This document shows positions 21,701 through 32,169 of a stretch of 36,984 nucleotides of DNA, piece after piece. The notes under the pieces were generated by a model. The model was not told the origin of the DNA. It worked only from the letters and a program-made list of their open reading frames with translations, and did no database searches. Each line of letters opens with the position of its first letter. Position 1 is the first letter of the stretch. A program made the position numbers and the translations under genes. Source of the DNA: Glomus cerebriforme (lineage: Eukaryota; Glomeromycota; Glomeromycetes; Glomerales; Glomeraceae); contig QKYT01000714.1 in assembly GCA_003550305.1 (NCBI GenBank), positions 17,865 to 54,848 of the forward strand. The letters run 5' to 3'.

Positions 21701-23328
21701 CACTCGCAACAAATTGTTCGAACTCCGTGCGAGAAAGTTCCCATGTAAGCAATAAATTTGTTAGCAGTATCAAATATGGTAACTTTTGTTAACTCAAAAG
21801 GAGAATTATTGTTCTGGAGGGGTGAATCAGTACGAGAAGTGGTCGTATGACGTGTTGACTGCGGAGCAGGTGGTGATACTATAATAAGATTTGACTTGAA
21901 CCAAGTCACCGATGATTTCGTGCCTATGATTTCAGTATAAATAGTTTAAAAAAATTTTCAATATACAGAACATAACTATTTTATGTCACCTTCGTATGCG
22001 AAACATGCTCCTCGACCCTCAGGTCCATAAAAATAGATTCCCTATAAGTTAATTTTATTTTACTTTAACGGTAAAGAAATTACAATATAATCGTAAAAAT
22101 ATACAAAAATTTTTTTCCAAACCTCATCCTTGGCGACAACCATTTCATGTATGGTATCACTAATTACTGCACATCCCAAAGCACAACCTTGATCATCAAT
22201 GACCATCTAATGTGAATTTGGAAAACCTCAATTGTGTTAAATAATGAAGTATAACATTAGAAGGACATGCGCCTTATAAACTTACGGGAACATTTCTACT
22301 TGTTGTAATACAAGTTAAAACCTTGTTTGTTGTAACTATAAATAAGATGATGGTCTTACTGTTTTCCTTAAATCCGAGACCTTTTGTGTAAAGGAGAATA
22401 TTTTTTTTTCCCGTTTATATAATATTAGATAATATTACTTAACACTATTAATTATCGTTTACCTGTAACGGGTTCATCACTTTCATGAATAACCTTTTGT
22501 TTTGTATGTCGGTCTCTAAGATCACCTCTAATCAACACTACTACTCCATTGGCCAAACCAACAGCTATTTGGGCTAAATTATCTAATACAGCTAGTGTTG
22601 ATACAGGAAAAGGTTTTCCTCCATGGTTAACTTTGATTGTTCGCAGACAAGTAGGAATCCCTTTAGACTTGTCTTGTTTGTCGAGATCCCATATTTTTAT
22701 AATCGGAAAATCTTCTTCCTATTATAATTCGTAATGATGAATTTATAAATTGATTTATAGAAAACAAATTAAAATTCTAACATACTCCAACTGTCAATAA
22801 GATATTCTTTTGTTTTATTTGCTTCATATGTGTTACTCGTCCACCCTCATAGGCTATAAATGATTGCACATTGAAAGACCGATCTACTATATGAACATAT
22901 CCGGAGGAATGTAATTAAAGTAAAATGATTTGTGCGACTTAAGCGCACATATTAACGAATTGTTAAGGATAAAACCAATAATGTTAATTTTTTAGAGAGG
23001 TGACCATTAAAAGGATATCAGCTAAGATAATATTTCCTCGGCCGCTCGTGCTCACCGTTATATCGGTTTTCTACGAAAGAATAATGTCAAGATGAATATT
23101 TACTTCCGTGATCTGTAATCGATGCAACAGTAAAAGTGAAATAAACATAAACAATACTTGAAAAATCGCAGGTGTTTTCGTTGAATCGTGAGGATCTTTT
23201 ATCTGTTGAACATCGAAAAAATTGAATTGCCGCCTAAATAAAATTCAAAAGGACGTTATATTATAAAATACGTCTGTGCCGTATTCCTGACTTGAAAATA
23301 TATAAACTTACCACTGCTTTACAGACAT
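18746..23328 (-). CDS. VPS11: VPS11, core subunit of the HOPS/CORVET tethering complexes (RING-H2 protein)
   Basis: It tethers vesicles to endosomes and vacuoles as a class C Vps core subunit. Twenty exons (minus strand) give 1031 residues with consistent phases: 23328-23312, 23233-23158, 23070-23019, 22910-22786, 22718-22463, 22380-22286, 22206-22123, 22041-21990, 21923-21667, 21582-21428, 21356-21278, 21205-21059, 20992-20883, 20812-20734, 20658-19918, 19835-19672, 19582-19274, 19209-19114, 19032-18915, 18829-18746 (TAG). The N-terminal propeller has WRQFNFFD, STSGRGNIILAD, GYVHIVDRSF and KIWDLDKQDK. The alpha-solenoid has YGDHLYRKADYDGAMAQYIR-like repeats (two pieces) and DLYLKIQIEDVEDYENALEY. 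A coiled segment EETEKKRKEIDDLK precedes the RING-H2 finger at about 942-977 (CTGC, CRHSFHQRC, CPQC), and the end has DDGFSVIADYF. The length matches fungal VPS11/Pep5. Intron 3 is best explained as AT-AC. Exon 15 has a Ser/Asn/Ala-rich insert. Confidence 0.95.
22911..23018 (-). other. AT-AC (U12-type) intron in VPS11 (intron 3)
   Basis: The minus strand reads GCTG|ATATCCTTTT at the 5' end and TTAATTAC|ATTCCTCC at the 3' end (108 nt). Joining restores ...ILAD-SSGYVHIVDRSF, the right length for the conserved propeller turn. A perfect U12 branch-site word TCCTTAAC lies at 22962-22969, but about 52 nt from the 3' end. An in-frame TAA (about 22914-22919) followed by no AG before the conserved block rules out ordinary GT-AG acceptors. 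Confidence 0.7.
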
Positions 23329-23547
23329 TATGTTTAAAAAAATAAGAACAGTCCTGGATTCCAGTTTCACATGGTGCATCTAATCTAATCCTAAATCAGC
23401 ACACGTGATCAGTTGGATCAGTTGCCGATCCCATCTTAGTTCTATATGAAATTGCATCCAATTATCAATTGACAACACAACAGAAATTTTGAATATAATG
23501 ATGATGTCGATTCGCAAGAACATTTTAATCTTTAATTACTTACAAAC
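23329..23547. promoter_or_regulatory. Divergent VPS11 / PDI1 promoter
   Basis: The 219 bp between the two start codons must serve both genes. It contains the palindrome CACGTG at 23402-23407 within GCACACGTGATC, and GGATCAGTTGCCGATCC close by (23416-23432), which is partly self-complementary. Bases around the PDI ATG (CAAACATGC) fit a fungal start context. Links to the unfolded-protein response or an E-box factor are inference. Confidence 0.4.
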
Positions 23548-25290
23548 ATGCTTATTAAAAAATTATTTTCAGTGGCAGCTGGAGCACTTCTAGCTTGCTC
23601 TATAGTATCAGCAGAAGAATCTGACGTTATTTCTTTAACAAAAGACACTTTTAAAACAATTGTTGACCCAGAAAAACTTATCCTTGTTGAATTTTTTGCA
23701 CCGTGGTGTGGACATTGTAAAGCTTTGGGTAGGCAAACCATTTTAAGCAAGTATAATTATAAACTTTTTTTTCTCAAACTTGTTTTTTTTATTTACTTTC
23801 AATAGCACCTGAGTATGAAAAGGCTGCCACATCTTTAAAATCTGAAAACATTAAGCTTGCAAAAGTTGATTGCACAGCCGAGTCGGACCTCTGCGCCGAA
23901 CAAGATGTTAAAGGATATCCCACTCTTAAAGTTTTTAAGAATGGTAACGTATCAGAGTATAATGGTGGCAGGAAAGCTGAACTTATTATCAGTTACATGA
24001 AAAAGTAAGTATGAATTCAATGAATTTTATAGACCTTTTTTACGTCTTTGAGAGACTAATCTTATTATTATTGTTATTTAAAATAATCGTTAGACAATCT
24101 TTGCCTGCGATAACTGATGTAAATGTCGAGAATTTTGACACATTCAAAGATTCTGATGACAAAGTTGTTGTTGGTTTCTTTACTGAAAACGATCAAAAGG
24201 AATACAATACCTTTTCAGAAATTTCCGAAATATTACGTGACGATTTTATCTTTGGTGCAACTGGTCAAAAAGAAGTCATAAATAAGGCTGAAGTCAAGCC
24301 ACCCTCCATTGTCCTTTACAAGAAATTTGATGAGGGCAAGGATGTGTTGGAAGGCACATTTACCAAAGATGAGCTTATTGACTTTATTAGGAAAAATTCT
24401 ATACCCTTATTAGCAGAAATTGGACCTGAAAATTATGCTTCATATGTTGATTCTGGTTTGCCTCTTGCATTCATATTTTATGATAACGATGAGCAACGAA
24501 CTAACCTTGGCAAAGAGATTGAATCTGTCGCCAAAGAATATAAAGGACAAGTTAACTTTGTATATATCGACGCGAATAAATTTGGTCAACATGCCGAAAA
24601 TATCAATTTAAAACAAACATGGCCAGCTTTTGGTATTTCAAAACCAGATGAAAATTTGAAATATCCATTTAATCAATCCAAAGAAATCACTACCGAAGCT
24701 ATTAAAGAATTCGTCGATAACTTTATTAAGGGAGAAATACCTCCAAGCATTAAATCTGAGCCAATTCCTGAGAAAAATGACGATCCTGTTTTTGTGTTGG
24801 TTGCCGACAACTTTGAAGAAGTTGTATACAATGATACTACTAAGGACGTTTTAGTTGAATTCTATGCTCCATGTAAGTATTTAAAGTTTTATATATCCAT
24901 ATAATATATCAAACAAAATCTTAATGAAAGAATTAATATTCAGGGTGTGGGCATTGCAAGAAACTTGCTCCTACTTATGAAAAATTGGGAGAAGCTTACA
25001 AAAATGTAAGGGATAAGATTCTTATCGCCAAGATGGATGGTACTGAAAACGACATTCCTCCTAAAGTTCCATTCAAAGTTAGTGGATTCCCAACGATCAA
25101 ACTTTTCAAAGCCGGAAATAAAGAAATTGTAGATTATCAAGGAGACAGAACCTATGAAAGTTTTATTGAATTCTTGAATAAGAACGCACATAACAAAGTT
25201 GACCTTGATTCTTCTGCTCCCGATTCAACACCGTCAAAAGAACCAGCTCCAGCCGCTACTGAGAAAGATGATAAACATGATGAATTATAA
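23548..25290 (+). CDS. PDI1: Protein disulfide isomerase (ER)
   Basis: It catalyses formation and rearrangement of disulfide bonds in the ER lumen. Four exons, 23548-23728, 23806-24004, 24094-24872 and 24944-25290, encode 501 residues. A signal peptide of about 22 residues (MLIKKLFSVAAGALLACSIV, SA) leads into thioredoxin domain a with APWCGHCK (Cys54, Cys57). Redox-inactive b and b' domains follow (TWPAFGI and PAITDVNVENF regions), then domain a' with WCGHCKKLAP (Cys388, Cys391; the active-site Trp codon is split by the last intron). The cis-Pro motifs GYPTLK and GFPTIK are present. The C-terminus is an acidic, Pro-rich tail ending HDEL, the ER retrieval signal. Length and a-b-b'-a' order are standard. 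It shares a promoter with VPS11. Confidence 0.97.
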
Positions 25291-25972
25291 AACTCATTAT
25301 ATATTTTTTTTCTTAAAAAAAAAAATTATATATATTTATTTGCATCTCATAAAAATTTTGTTAAAATAATATTATTAGTTCATTATAAAAATTTTAAATA
25401 AAATGATCGCATCGTTATAATTTGTTGACACAAAGTTTGCCACGTAGAACCTTTCCATATTAAGTTTGAGTTAAATACGTTAGTTGATAAAGTTAAAATA
25501 TAAAAGTATCACAATTGTTGTACAATGATTGAGTGTTGCTCAATCGTGTACACCCCTGCATGGATTTTTTTTCGTATAGATTATCATATACTGTTTTTTT
25601 TACTCTTGAGCTATCACAAATCATAAGTCATAACCCCTATTCAAGTTTCAGGTGATATAAACAAGTACTTTTTATTGGATGAATTAGATTGTCAACTGAT
25701 TTTCTATTATGCAGATTTGTGGAACAAGTGAAAAAGTTCGCACGACCCACTACTTTAGGCAATCTTGGTGACATTAAAGTCTGACGGTAATTTGACGTTT
25801 GTTATAGGTGCATGTGTTATTTTACTTTTTTTTTCACTTTTTTTTTCATTAAGTATTTCAAAGGTTTTACAACCGACCTTTTTTTTTTCGGTCCCACTCC
25901 TTTTCTTACTGCATTTTTTTTTTATCCTTCTTGTCTTAAAAAATAAAAAAATTTTAAATCTTTAAAAAAATA
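25291..25972. other. Intergenic PDI1 / ING, with a small hairpin
   Basis: This holds the PDI1 3' flank (poly-T/poly-A just past the stop) and the presumed ING promoter. GATTGAG-TGTTG-CTCAATC (25527-25545) is a perfect 7-bp stem with a 5-nt loop. The 66-codon frame at 25765-25965 is poly-T driven. Confidence 0.4.
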
Positions 25973-27588
25973 ATGGACCAAGAAACTAATGATACTCATA
26001 GTGTTGATAATGAATTTAAATCAGCAACCGAAGTTCTTGATGATTACATTGATTGTTAGTTTTTACTATTTTCTTAAAAAAAAAAAAATTTTTTTTTTTC
26101 AAACTGATCAACTAACGGAAAATAAAACTTTATTCGTTTTGATAATCTCTTATTTTATTCCTTCTAATAAAAGCTATTTACAATTTGGGTTCCGAAGTAG
26201 TTCAAAACTTGACTGAGTTACAAAATCTAGACGAGCAGTTAGAAAGTATGTTTTTTTTTACTTTTAATTCGTGTTTTTTTGAAAAATATATTATTACATA
26301 TATTTCACTAAAACTTTACAAACATATTTTAATATATACTTGTTTTTAATTAATAACCAACAATTGTAGAATTACGTGCAATTTACAAGGTATGTCAAGA
26401 GAAATACTTCGAAGTATTAGAGGAATCTGATCAAAGTGACGAAGAAGAAAAAATTGCCAGCTACTGGAAAGATAAAACAGAGGTAAAGTTTTATTTTTCA
26501 TACAAAATTACGTTTGAAAGAAATAAAATAGATATTTTTGAGAAGGAAAATTTCCGCAGTCTGCATCTTTTATAATGCCTTATTTGACACGTGGCATATA
26601 GTGGCACGGTTCGTGATAATGTGGCTTAAAAATAAATATTGTAACCTTGATATGGCTAATTTTACATCTCCCTCTATTTTATCACAATATGATTTACAGA
26701 AAGCCTATGATGACGCCTTGCACATACAGGACGAAAAAATTGCAGTTGCAGATAAGCTGTATAGCCTAGTAAGTTATAAATTTCCAAAATTAATGTATTT
26801 TATCATGTTAATTTTTATTATATTGTTATATAACGCAGATCTCTAGACACCTTGAAAGACTAGACGACGAATTGGCCCGTAACAATATAAATTTGGAAAG
26901 TGAGTATATGATTTGATTTATATTATATATTATGTGTATTGTTGGCTAACAAATTTTTTAATTGACCCTATTGTAAATTTAATAGAGTAAGTAAATTTTG
27001 TTTATCGAATTTTTAGTTTCATTTGTCGATTTCAAAACTGTCAACTAATAATTTTTTTTTAACAGTGATGATATTAGTGATATGGAATTTGATCCAAACG
27101 AAACTTTATATTGTTTTTGTAGACGGGTAAGTTATTATCTCAACTAATTCATCGTGCTGGGTAATAATATAATAACTTTAAATTACACAAAACAGCCAGA
27201 ATTTGGTAATATGATCCAATGCGATCATCCTAGAGTAAGTATTCAATTATTTATAAGTTTAGTTGTATTTATTTAAGATGAATTACAACTTACAATCAGT
27301 TTTTTGTTTTCGTTCAATTAGTGTGAGAATGCATGGTATCACTGGGACTGTGTAGGCCTTACACAACAACCATCAGGGCAGTGGTTTTGTCCTGATTGTG
27401 AGTTCAGACCTTATGAATCTAATCCTCTTGATAATTTAATGCATGCTATTGAGAGCTTTGCCATGTATTCATATCCTGGCCAAGGTCTTGATGATTTCAC
27501 ACTTAGTAACCCACAATTTCACTGGTACGTTTTAAAAATTTTTGTTGTGTTCTATAACCTATCTTCGCTTGTAATCAATAATTTCTAA
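25973..27588 (+). CDS. ING-family protein with C-terminal PHD finger
   Basis: ING proteins recruit histone acetyltransferase or deacetylase complexes to H3K4me3 chromatin. Exons are 25973-26054, 26174-26245, 26370-26482, 26700-26768, 26839-26899, a one-base exon at 26986, 27066-27126, 27196-27234 and 27322 onward. Together they give 254 residues. The N-terminal helical ING domain reads VLDDYIDSIYNLGSEVVQNL, TELQNLDEQLEKLRAIYK and EKIAVADKLYSLISRHLERL. The PHD finger at about 149-192 has Cys149/151, Cys162/167, His173/Cys176 and Cys189/192 (LYCFCRR, NMIQCDHPRCENAWYHWDCV, GQWFCPDC). The aromatic Tyr148, Met159 and Trp171 positions match the trimethyl-lysine cage. The C-terminus extends beyond the PHD finger, where most ING proteins end. 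An alternative GTACGT donor at 27535 with acceptor CTTAG (27595) would end the protein at a split TGA. Exon 1 has an atypical GTTAGT donor. Confidence 0.88.
26986..26986 (+). other. Candidate single-nucleotide exon in the ING gene
   Basis: The context is AATAG|A|GTAAGTAA: an acceptor AG, one base, then a perfect donor GTAAGT. The exon before ends in phase 1 (...TTG GAA A|GTGAGT) and the exon after begins T|GAT GAT ATT in phase 2, so exactly one extra base (mod 3) is needed to reach the PHD frame. Adding A makes AAT (Asn). Other AG/GT pairs in 26900-27065 give the wrong frame or a stop. Confidence 0.55.
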
Positions 27589-28487
27589 TTCTTAGAAAAA
27601 TGAACTGTTCGAATTTCTTGATTGATTGTAAGGATTATTTTCTTTTTTTCTTTATATTTACTTACGTTTATAAACATGTTACTGCAACATGCTGATTATA
27701 ATGCACAATGAAATTATATTTGGTTTCACGGTGGCAAGGATTAATTTATTCCGCAATTAAATCAAAGAAAAAATAAAATAATGGAATATATTCTTTTAGC
27801 TTAGTATTTTTTAAATTAAAAAGAATTGTAGTTAATATACATATAAAATAGGAAAGGAAAAAAAGAAAAATGTAATATAGAATCTCTGTTTACCTAAATT
27901 TTTTTTTTTTTTAAAAAAAAAAATAATAATAATAAATCACTATTTCATAGGTGTTTAAATTTATAAAGTTATGTAATTATTGTAATGTATTACAGAAATA
28001 TTGTCCGGACATTTTGAATAAATTACACTTTATTAACATAAACTTTTTATTTATTTAGATCCTTATAAGAATCATAATTTGACAATATTATAATAACAAG
28101 ATATAATAATCAAGATTCAATTAGATTACAAGTTTTTCAAATTGAGTAAACCTAATTCTAATTCAATCAAATTTGATTAATAATAAATTTGCAAATTTCA
28201 ATATAGTAAAAAATGTCTCTATTTAAAACAAAATAGTATTTTTTTTTTTTGCTTTAAAAGGCTAAAATTATTATATTAGATTATTTTTATTATTCAAATT
28301 TAAATTAATAACTAAAAAAAAAATAAAACTATTAATATATTCAAACATATTATAAAATCAAATTTGCATTAATATAAATACATCAGTAATATATATTATA
28401 TTTTATATAATTTAATATTTATTAAAATAGTATAATCATTAGTTTTTTAAATAATATATAAAAATAATCATATAATACAGTACTTCT
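27589..28487. other. AT-rich intergenic DNA
   Basis: No gene was found. It contains a T-run/A-run palindrome at about 27899-27923 and the word TTGTCCGGACATTTTGAATA near 28000-28020, which contains the palindrome TCCGGA and resembles the GGACAT motifs at 2720-2900. Confidence 0.45.
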
Positions 28488-29180
28488 GAAGATTACCTTC
28501 TAAATTGTCTATTTTCTGTTTCAATTTGACTACTATTAATCATTTTCTATATAATTCATTCTAAAGTTACATTTTCAGTTTTCAACTTATTGTATTGTTT
28601 CATATATTAATTTAAAATGATGATGATGAGGTTATGGTGATTTTAAGTTGAGATGATAATGATAAGGTTATGGTAATTTTAGGTTAAGATAATGATGATA
28701 AAGTTGTGATTACTTTAGGTTAAGATGATGTTAACAAATTTCTTAGTGATTTTGGAATTTGGGTAGCATCTATACTGCTAGCATAAAAAGTCTAAAGAAT
28801 TCTGAAATTTATGGTCTATTGAATATTAAAATTAAATGATATAGGTTGTGATGATATTAATGAAGATGTTGATAAAGATGGATTATTTTATAATGTATTG
28901 GGATTGGATGACGTAAGTTTGGATGACATTGATAAAAATATTAATAAGAATGGATTATTTCATAATATATTAGAATGGAATGATATTTCATGATAGTTGG
29001 GATAATAAAAATTTTCTGCAAAATATTTTTATTTTTAAAATTTATTTTCAAAATATTTTTTTTTTTTTAAAAAAAAAAGAGAATATTTATTTATATGAAA
29101 CAAAAGAATTTGTCCTTCTTTTATATTTTTTTTTTTTGCTATAAATTGTATTGTTTATTATACTATTTATTATATATACA
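28488..29180 (-). pseudogene. Second, more decayed copy of the coiled-coil gene (copy B)
   Basis: It aligns with 4905-5800 in the same orientation and covers the N-terminal Ser/Thr/Pro region and start of the minus-strand gene. It is shorter, with no long open frame. Differences from copy A are mainly G/C in copy A and A/T in copy B: TTCGAGG against TTTAAAA, GGTTGTGG against GGTTATGG. The 3' exons present in copy A (3466-4600) have no counterpart here, so this is a fragment. Confidence 0.55.
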
Positions 29181-30839
29181 ACTTAAGACTTACACTATAC
29201 AACTTAATGAAAAATTAATTAACCTTTTTAAATACAAAAATAAAAAATTAATTCCAATGTCTCAAACTCTATATATAAGAAAAAAGATTATTGTTAAGAT
29301 TGTAGCTCAACTTCATAACTAGAATATTAAAACTTATCAAAATAAAGCATTACCTCTTCATAAAATAACTTTATTTTAATATTAGGAGATAAAGAACAAT
29401 TTGAGCACCAGATATCACTTTTATTTCAAAATAAACAAACTGCAATTTGAGCGTATTATAAAATTGAACCTTTCAAAATTAATCTTTTATCCTAATATTT
29501 ATTGTTGAGATTGATTATATTGAAAATAAATCAAATTTTTAAGCATTTGATAATAGATTTAAAAATGAACTCTTTACATCAAGTACATCTATAGAATTAG
29601 AATTTTTGATTAGCATTAGCAAAAATAATAATAGCATACATACATATTGATAAAAAATATCTATTTATAAATGTGATACAAAAATTAAACTATATATCAT
29701 TATGTATATGGATAAAAAAATATGGATATCAGAGTTAGCGACTTCCAAGTTTCATCTTAATGTTGATATGATTAAAAAAACTATTTCACAAGTATATATT
29801 ATAACTATTTATTATTAATATTTAATAATTTTATTTTAGATTTTATTATTTATTTATTTCATAAAATGATTACAGCATAATTTAGGTTCATTAGATGATA
29901 ATATTACTAATTTTCCTTATAATGAACCTGAATGTATAGTAACTTTTGCTAATTATCACACTTTCTTAAAACATTACCAAAAAAAATATATACTTAAATA
30001 ATATACAGTATACAGTAAGAAGTTACTGTTATGTAATTGTTAATTAATTATTTATTTATCTTTAAAATCTGTTATGTCAATTATTTTATTATTAATTCAC
30101 TTCCAGTTTTTTTGTCACATATTATCAAGATCTTTCTTATTCAAATATATCTTTTAAAAGAAAAAACTTTATACTTTTAAATATAAAGAAGTTATTAATG
30201 CATAAAAATGTGAAATAAGTGAAAAAAAGATTAATGAAACCTTAAACCACTTTTAAAGTACTATACATAATGTTATTTTTTTACATACAAGAATTATAAA
30301 TATAAAACTCTTTCTTTCAGAACTGAAAGATCACAAATAATAATTAAGAGAGATGATTACCATTTAATAAGAATTCTCAAAGAAAATAAAAAAAACCAAA
30401 TATATAGGAATTACATAAAAAATTTGTCAATTCTATTTTAATAAATATTTGTAAAAATATTTTTATAAATAAGATTTCTATAGTTGAGTTGGTATAAAAA
30501 AAATCTTTTATAAGTGAAAAAAATAAGCAAAAAAGACTTATTTAAATAAGAAAAAGAAAAAAGTGAGTAGATGAATGGAAAAATATTATTTGAAATAATA
30601 AAGTTAAGTTTAAGATATTTAGGAAAAATGGTAAAAAGTGGGTATAAAGATGGCCTCACAAAAAATATGATGTAAAGTGCTTAATTTTTATAATAAAATC
30701 AGATCAGTAAATAAGAATGAGTCTGTAAATAGGCAATTAAGGAATAATTATGATTTATGATATTGTGAATAATTGCAGAAATTAAGGTCTGATTTTGCAA
30801 TTTTAGCCAAAATTAATATAATTTTGGTTAAAATTATTT
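29181..30839. other. AT-rich decayed DNA, no recognisable gene
   Basis: Fragments such as RKKIIVKIVAQLHN (about 29280-29322) vaguely recall a Tc1-type helix-turn-helix N-terminus, and HNLGSLDDNITNFPYNEPEC (about 29876-29935) is protein-like. Neither can be assigned. If the first is real, 29230-31840 may be one ancient Tc1-like element with the tandem repeat inserted. Confidence 0.35.
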
Positions 30840-31250
30840 ATTATAAATTTTATTAAAGCATAATTTTGCTACTATTAATGCTAGAATGATAATTTTACTA
30901 CTATTTAAATCCTCCCATTAAGATAAATTGAATGGTATAAAGTTTATTGAAATCCAATTATTAAATGATATTTCATCATTAATAATTATTAAATGTTTGT
31001 CTAGTTTTATTTCTGATAATATTGATGATAGAAAAATAAATTTTATACTATTTAAATTCTCTCATAGAAATGAATCAAATAATATAAATTTTATCAAAAT
31101 CCAATTATTGAATTATGTTTTATTTTCAAAAATTATTAAATATTTATGTAGTTATATCTCTATCAATATTGATGCTAAAAAAATGATATTTAACTCAATG
31201 AAAAAATTTGAATGGTATAAATTTTAATAAAATCTAATTATTAAATTTTA
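30840..31250. repeat. Degenerate tandem repeat, about 3 copies of 130-150 bp
   Basis: Blocks GAATGGTATAAAGTTTATTG (30930), AATAATATAAATTTTATCAA (about 31078) and GAATGGTATAAATTTTAATA (31209) each lead into AAATC(C/T)AATTATT(A/G)AAT. TATTTAAATCCTCCCATTAA and TATTTAAATTCTCTCATAGA precede the first two, and a decayed form precedes the third. The 99-codon open frame across it, with the internal repeat IKFIEIQLLN / INFIKIQLLN, is a product of the repeat. Confidence 0.6.
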
Positions 31251-31397
31251 AGTAATTTGTGATTTTATATTTTATATAAATCATATAATTAGAATTGCAG
31301 AATTGCAGATTACTATGTGCAATTCAATTTAAAATTATGCAATATTATAAATTTGGAAAAATAATTGCAATATCATCTTTATCAATAAGAAATAATA

Positions 31398-31840
31398 GTG
31401 TGGAAATGCTTTACCAAGTATAATCTTGGTCTATTAATAAAATTAGAAGAGAGAATTATAGTTATAATGTATATTAATGTATTACAAAATTATTTATTAC
31501 TATTTATAAATGATTTAAATGATCAGAAAAATTATTTTTTTCAAGAGGATAATGCTCTTATATGTACTGTAAAAGTTGAAAAAAAAATGAATTAATAGTA
31601 TTTTCTAGTCTGCACAGAGTTCAGATCTCAATCCAATAAAAAATTTATGAGATGAATTAAAAAGGCAAGTACATGCACATACTTTATTACCAAAAAACTG
31701 AAAAAATTTATAAAAAATACTTCAAAAGAAATGGGCAGATATTGATATTAATAAATACCAAAATCTTATTGATAGCATATCTTGTTAAGTTACTGCTATT
31801 ATAAAAAGTAAAGTTATCTAATAAAGTATTAATAAAAAGT
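31398..31840 (+). pseudogene. Tc1/mariner transposase remnant
   Basis: MWKCFTKYNLGLLIKLEERI resembles the WGCF...G.G.L..(I/L)EG block of Tc1 transposases. NYFFQEDNALICTVK matches FQQDNAP.HTA (second catalytic Asp). After a stop and frame change, AQSSDLNPIKNL and DELKRQVHAHTLLPKN match SPDLNPIENLWDELKR, with the catalytic Glu apparently replaced by Lys. LQKKWADIDINKYQNLIDSI matches the C-terminal helix. Several stops fall where Trp is expected (NL-W-DELK, PKN-W-KNL), as TGA from TGG. The N-terminal DNA-binding half is not recognisable. The element is inactive. Confidence 0.7.
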
Positions 31841-31941
31841 TAAAAACTTTACCATTCAAATAAAAAATTTTTATTAATTTGGTATTATAGTGATTGAGTA
31901 ATTTGAATTTAAAAATTCACATTAAAATTGATCAATATTAT

Positions 31942-32169
31942 ATAACCAGTGACTTATTTATTTTTTTTTTTTTTTAAATAAGTTAAACATATTTATTGTA
32001 TATAATGTCAAAAGACGAATACATGCTATAAATTACATATACATTCTCTAGTAAAAAAAATGTAACTTGTCATGCAAGATTATCAGTTTATAAAGGTGAA
32101 AATTGGAAACAAATTTTCCTTAGCATAGGTGGCCCTTATGCTTTACCTCAAAATAACCAGTGACTTATT
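31942..32169 (-). mobile_element. Retroposed poly(A) sequence with 17-bp target site duplication
   Basis: ATAACCAGTGACTTATT occurs at 31942-31958 and again, identical, at 32153-32169. Between them, read on the minus strand, is a 177-nt body (32152-31976) followed by A15 (T15 on plus, 31961-31975). AATAAA (31997-31992) lies 16 nt before the A tract, a normal poly(A) signal distance. This is the structure of a LINE-mobilised retrocopy or SINE. The body has no long minus-strand frame. On plus it can be read as CHARLSVYKGENWKQIFLSI, which may be chance or an antisense gene trace. Source gene unknown. Confidence 0.65.

Noticed and set aside
22911..23018. Ordinary GT-AG splice for VPS11 intron 3 (donors GTGAGC at 23057 area or GTCACC; acceptors CTTAAG or ATATAG)
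   Set aside because: Each join tested gives a stop or the wrong phase and drops conserved propeller residues.
26538..26846. 102-codon frame in the ING region
   Set aside because: Mostly intron 3 read into exon 4; the exon has an ordinary acceptor at 26699/26700.
30928..31227. 99-codon plus-strand frame
   Set aside because: By-product of the tandem repeat; the internal repetition follows the DNA units.
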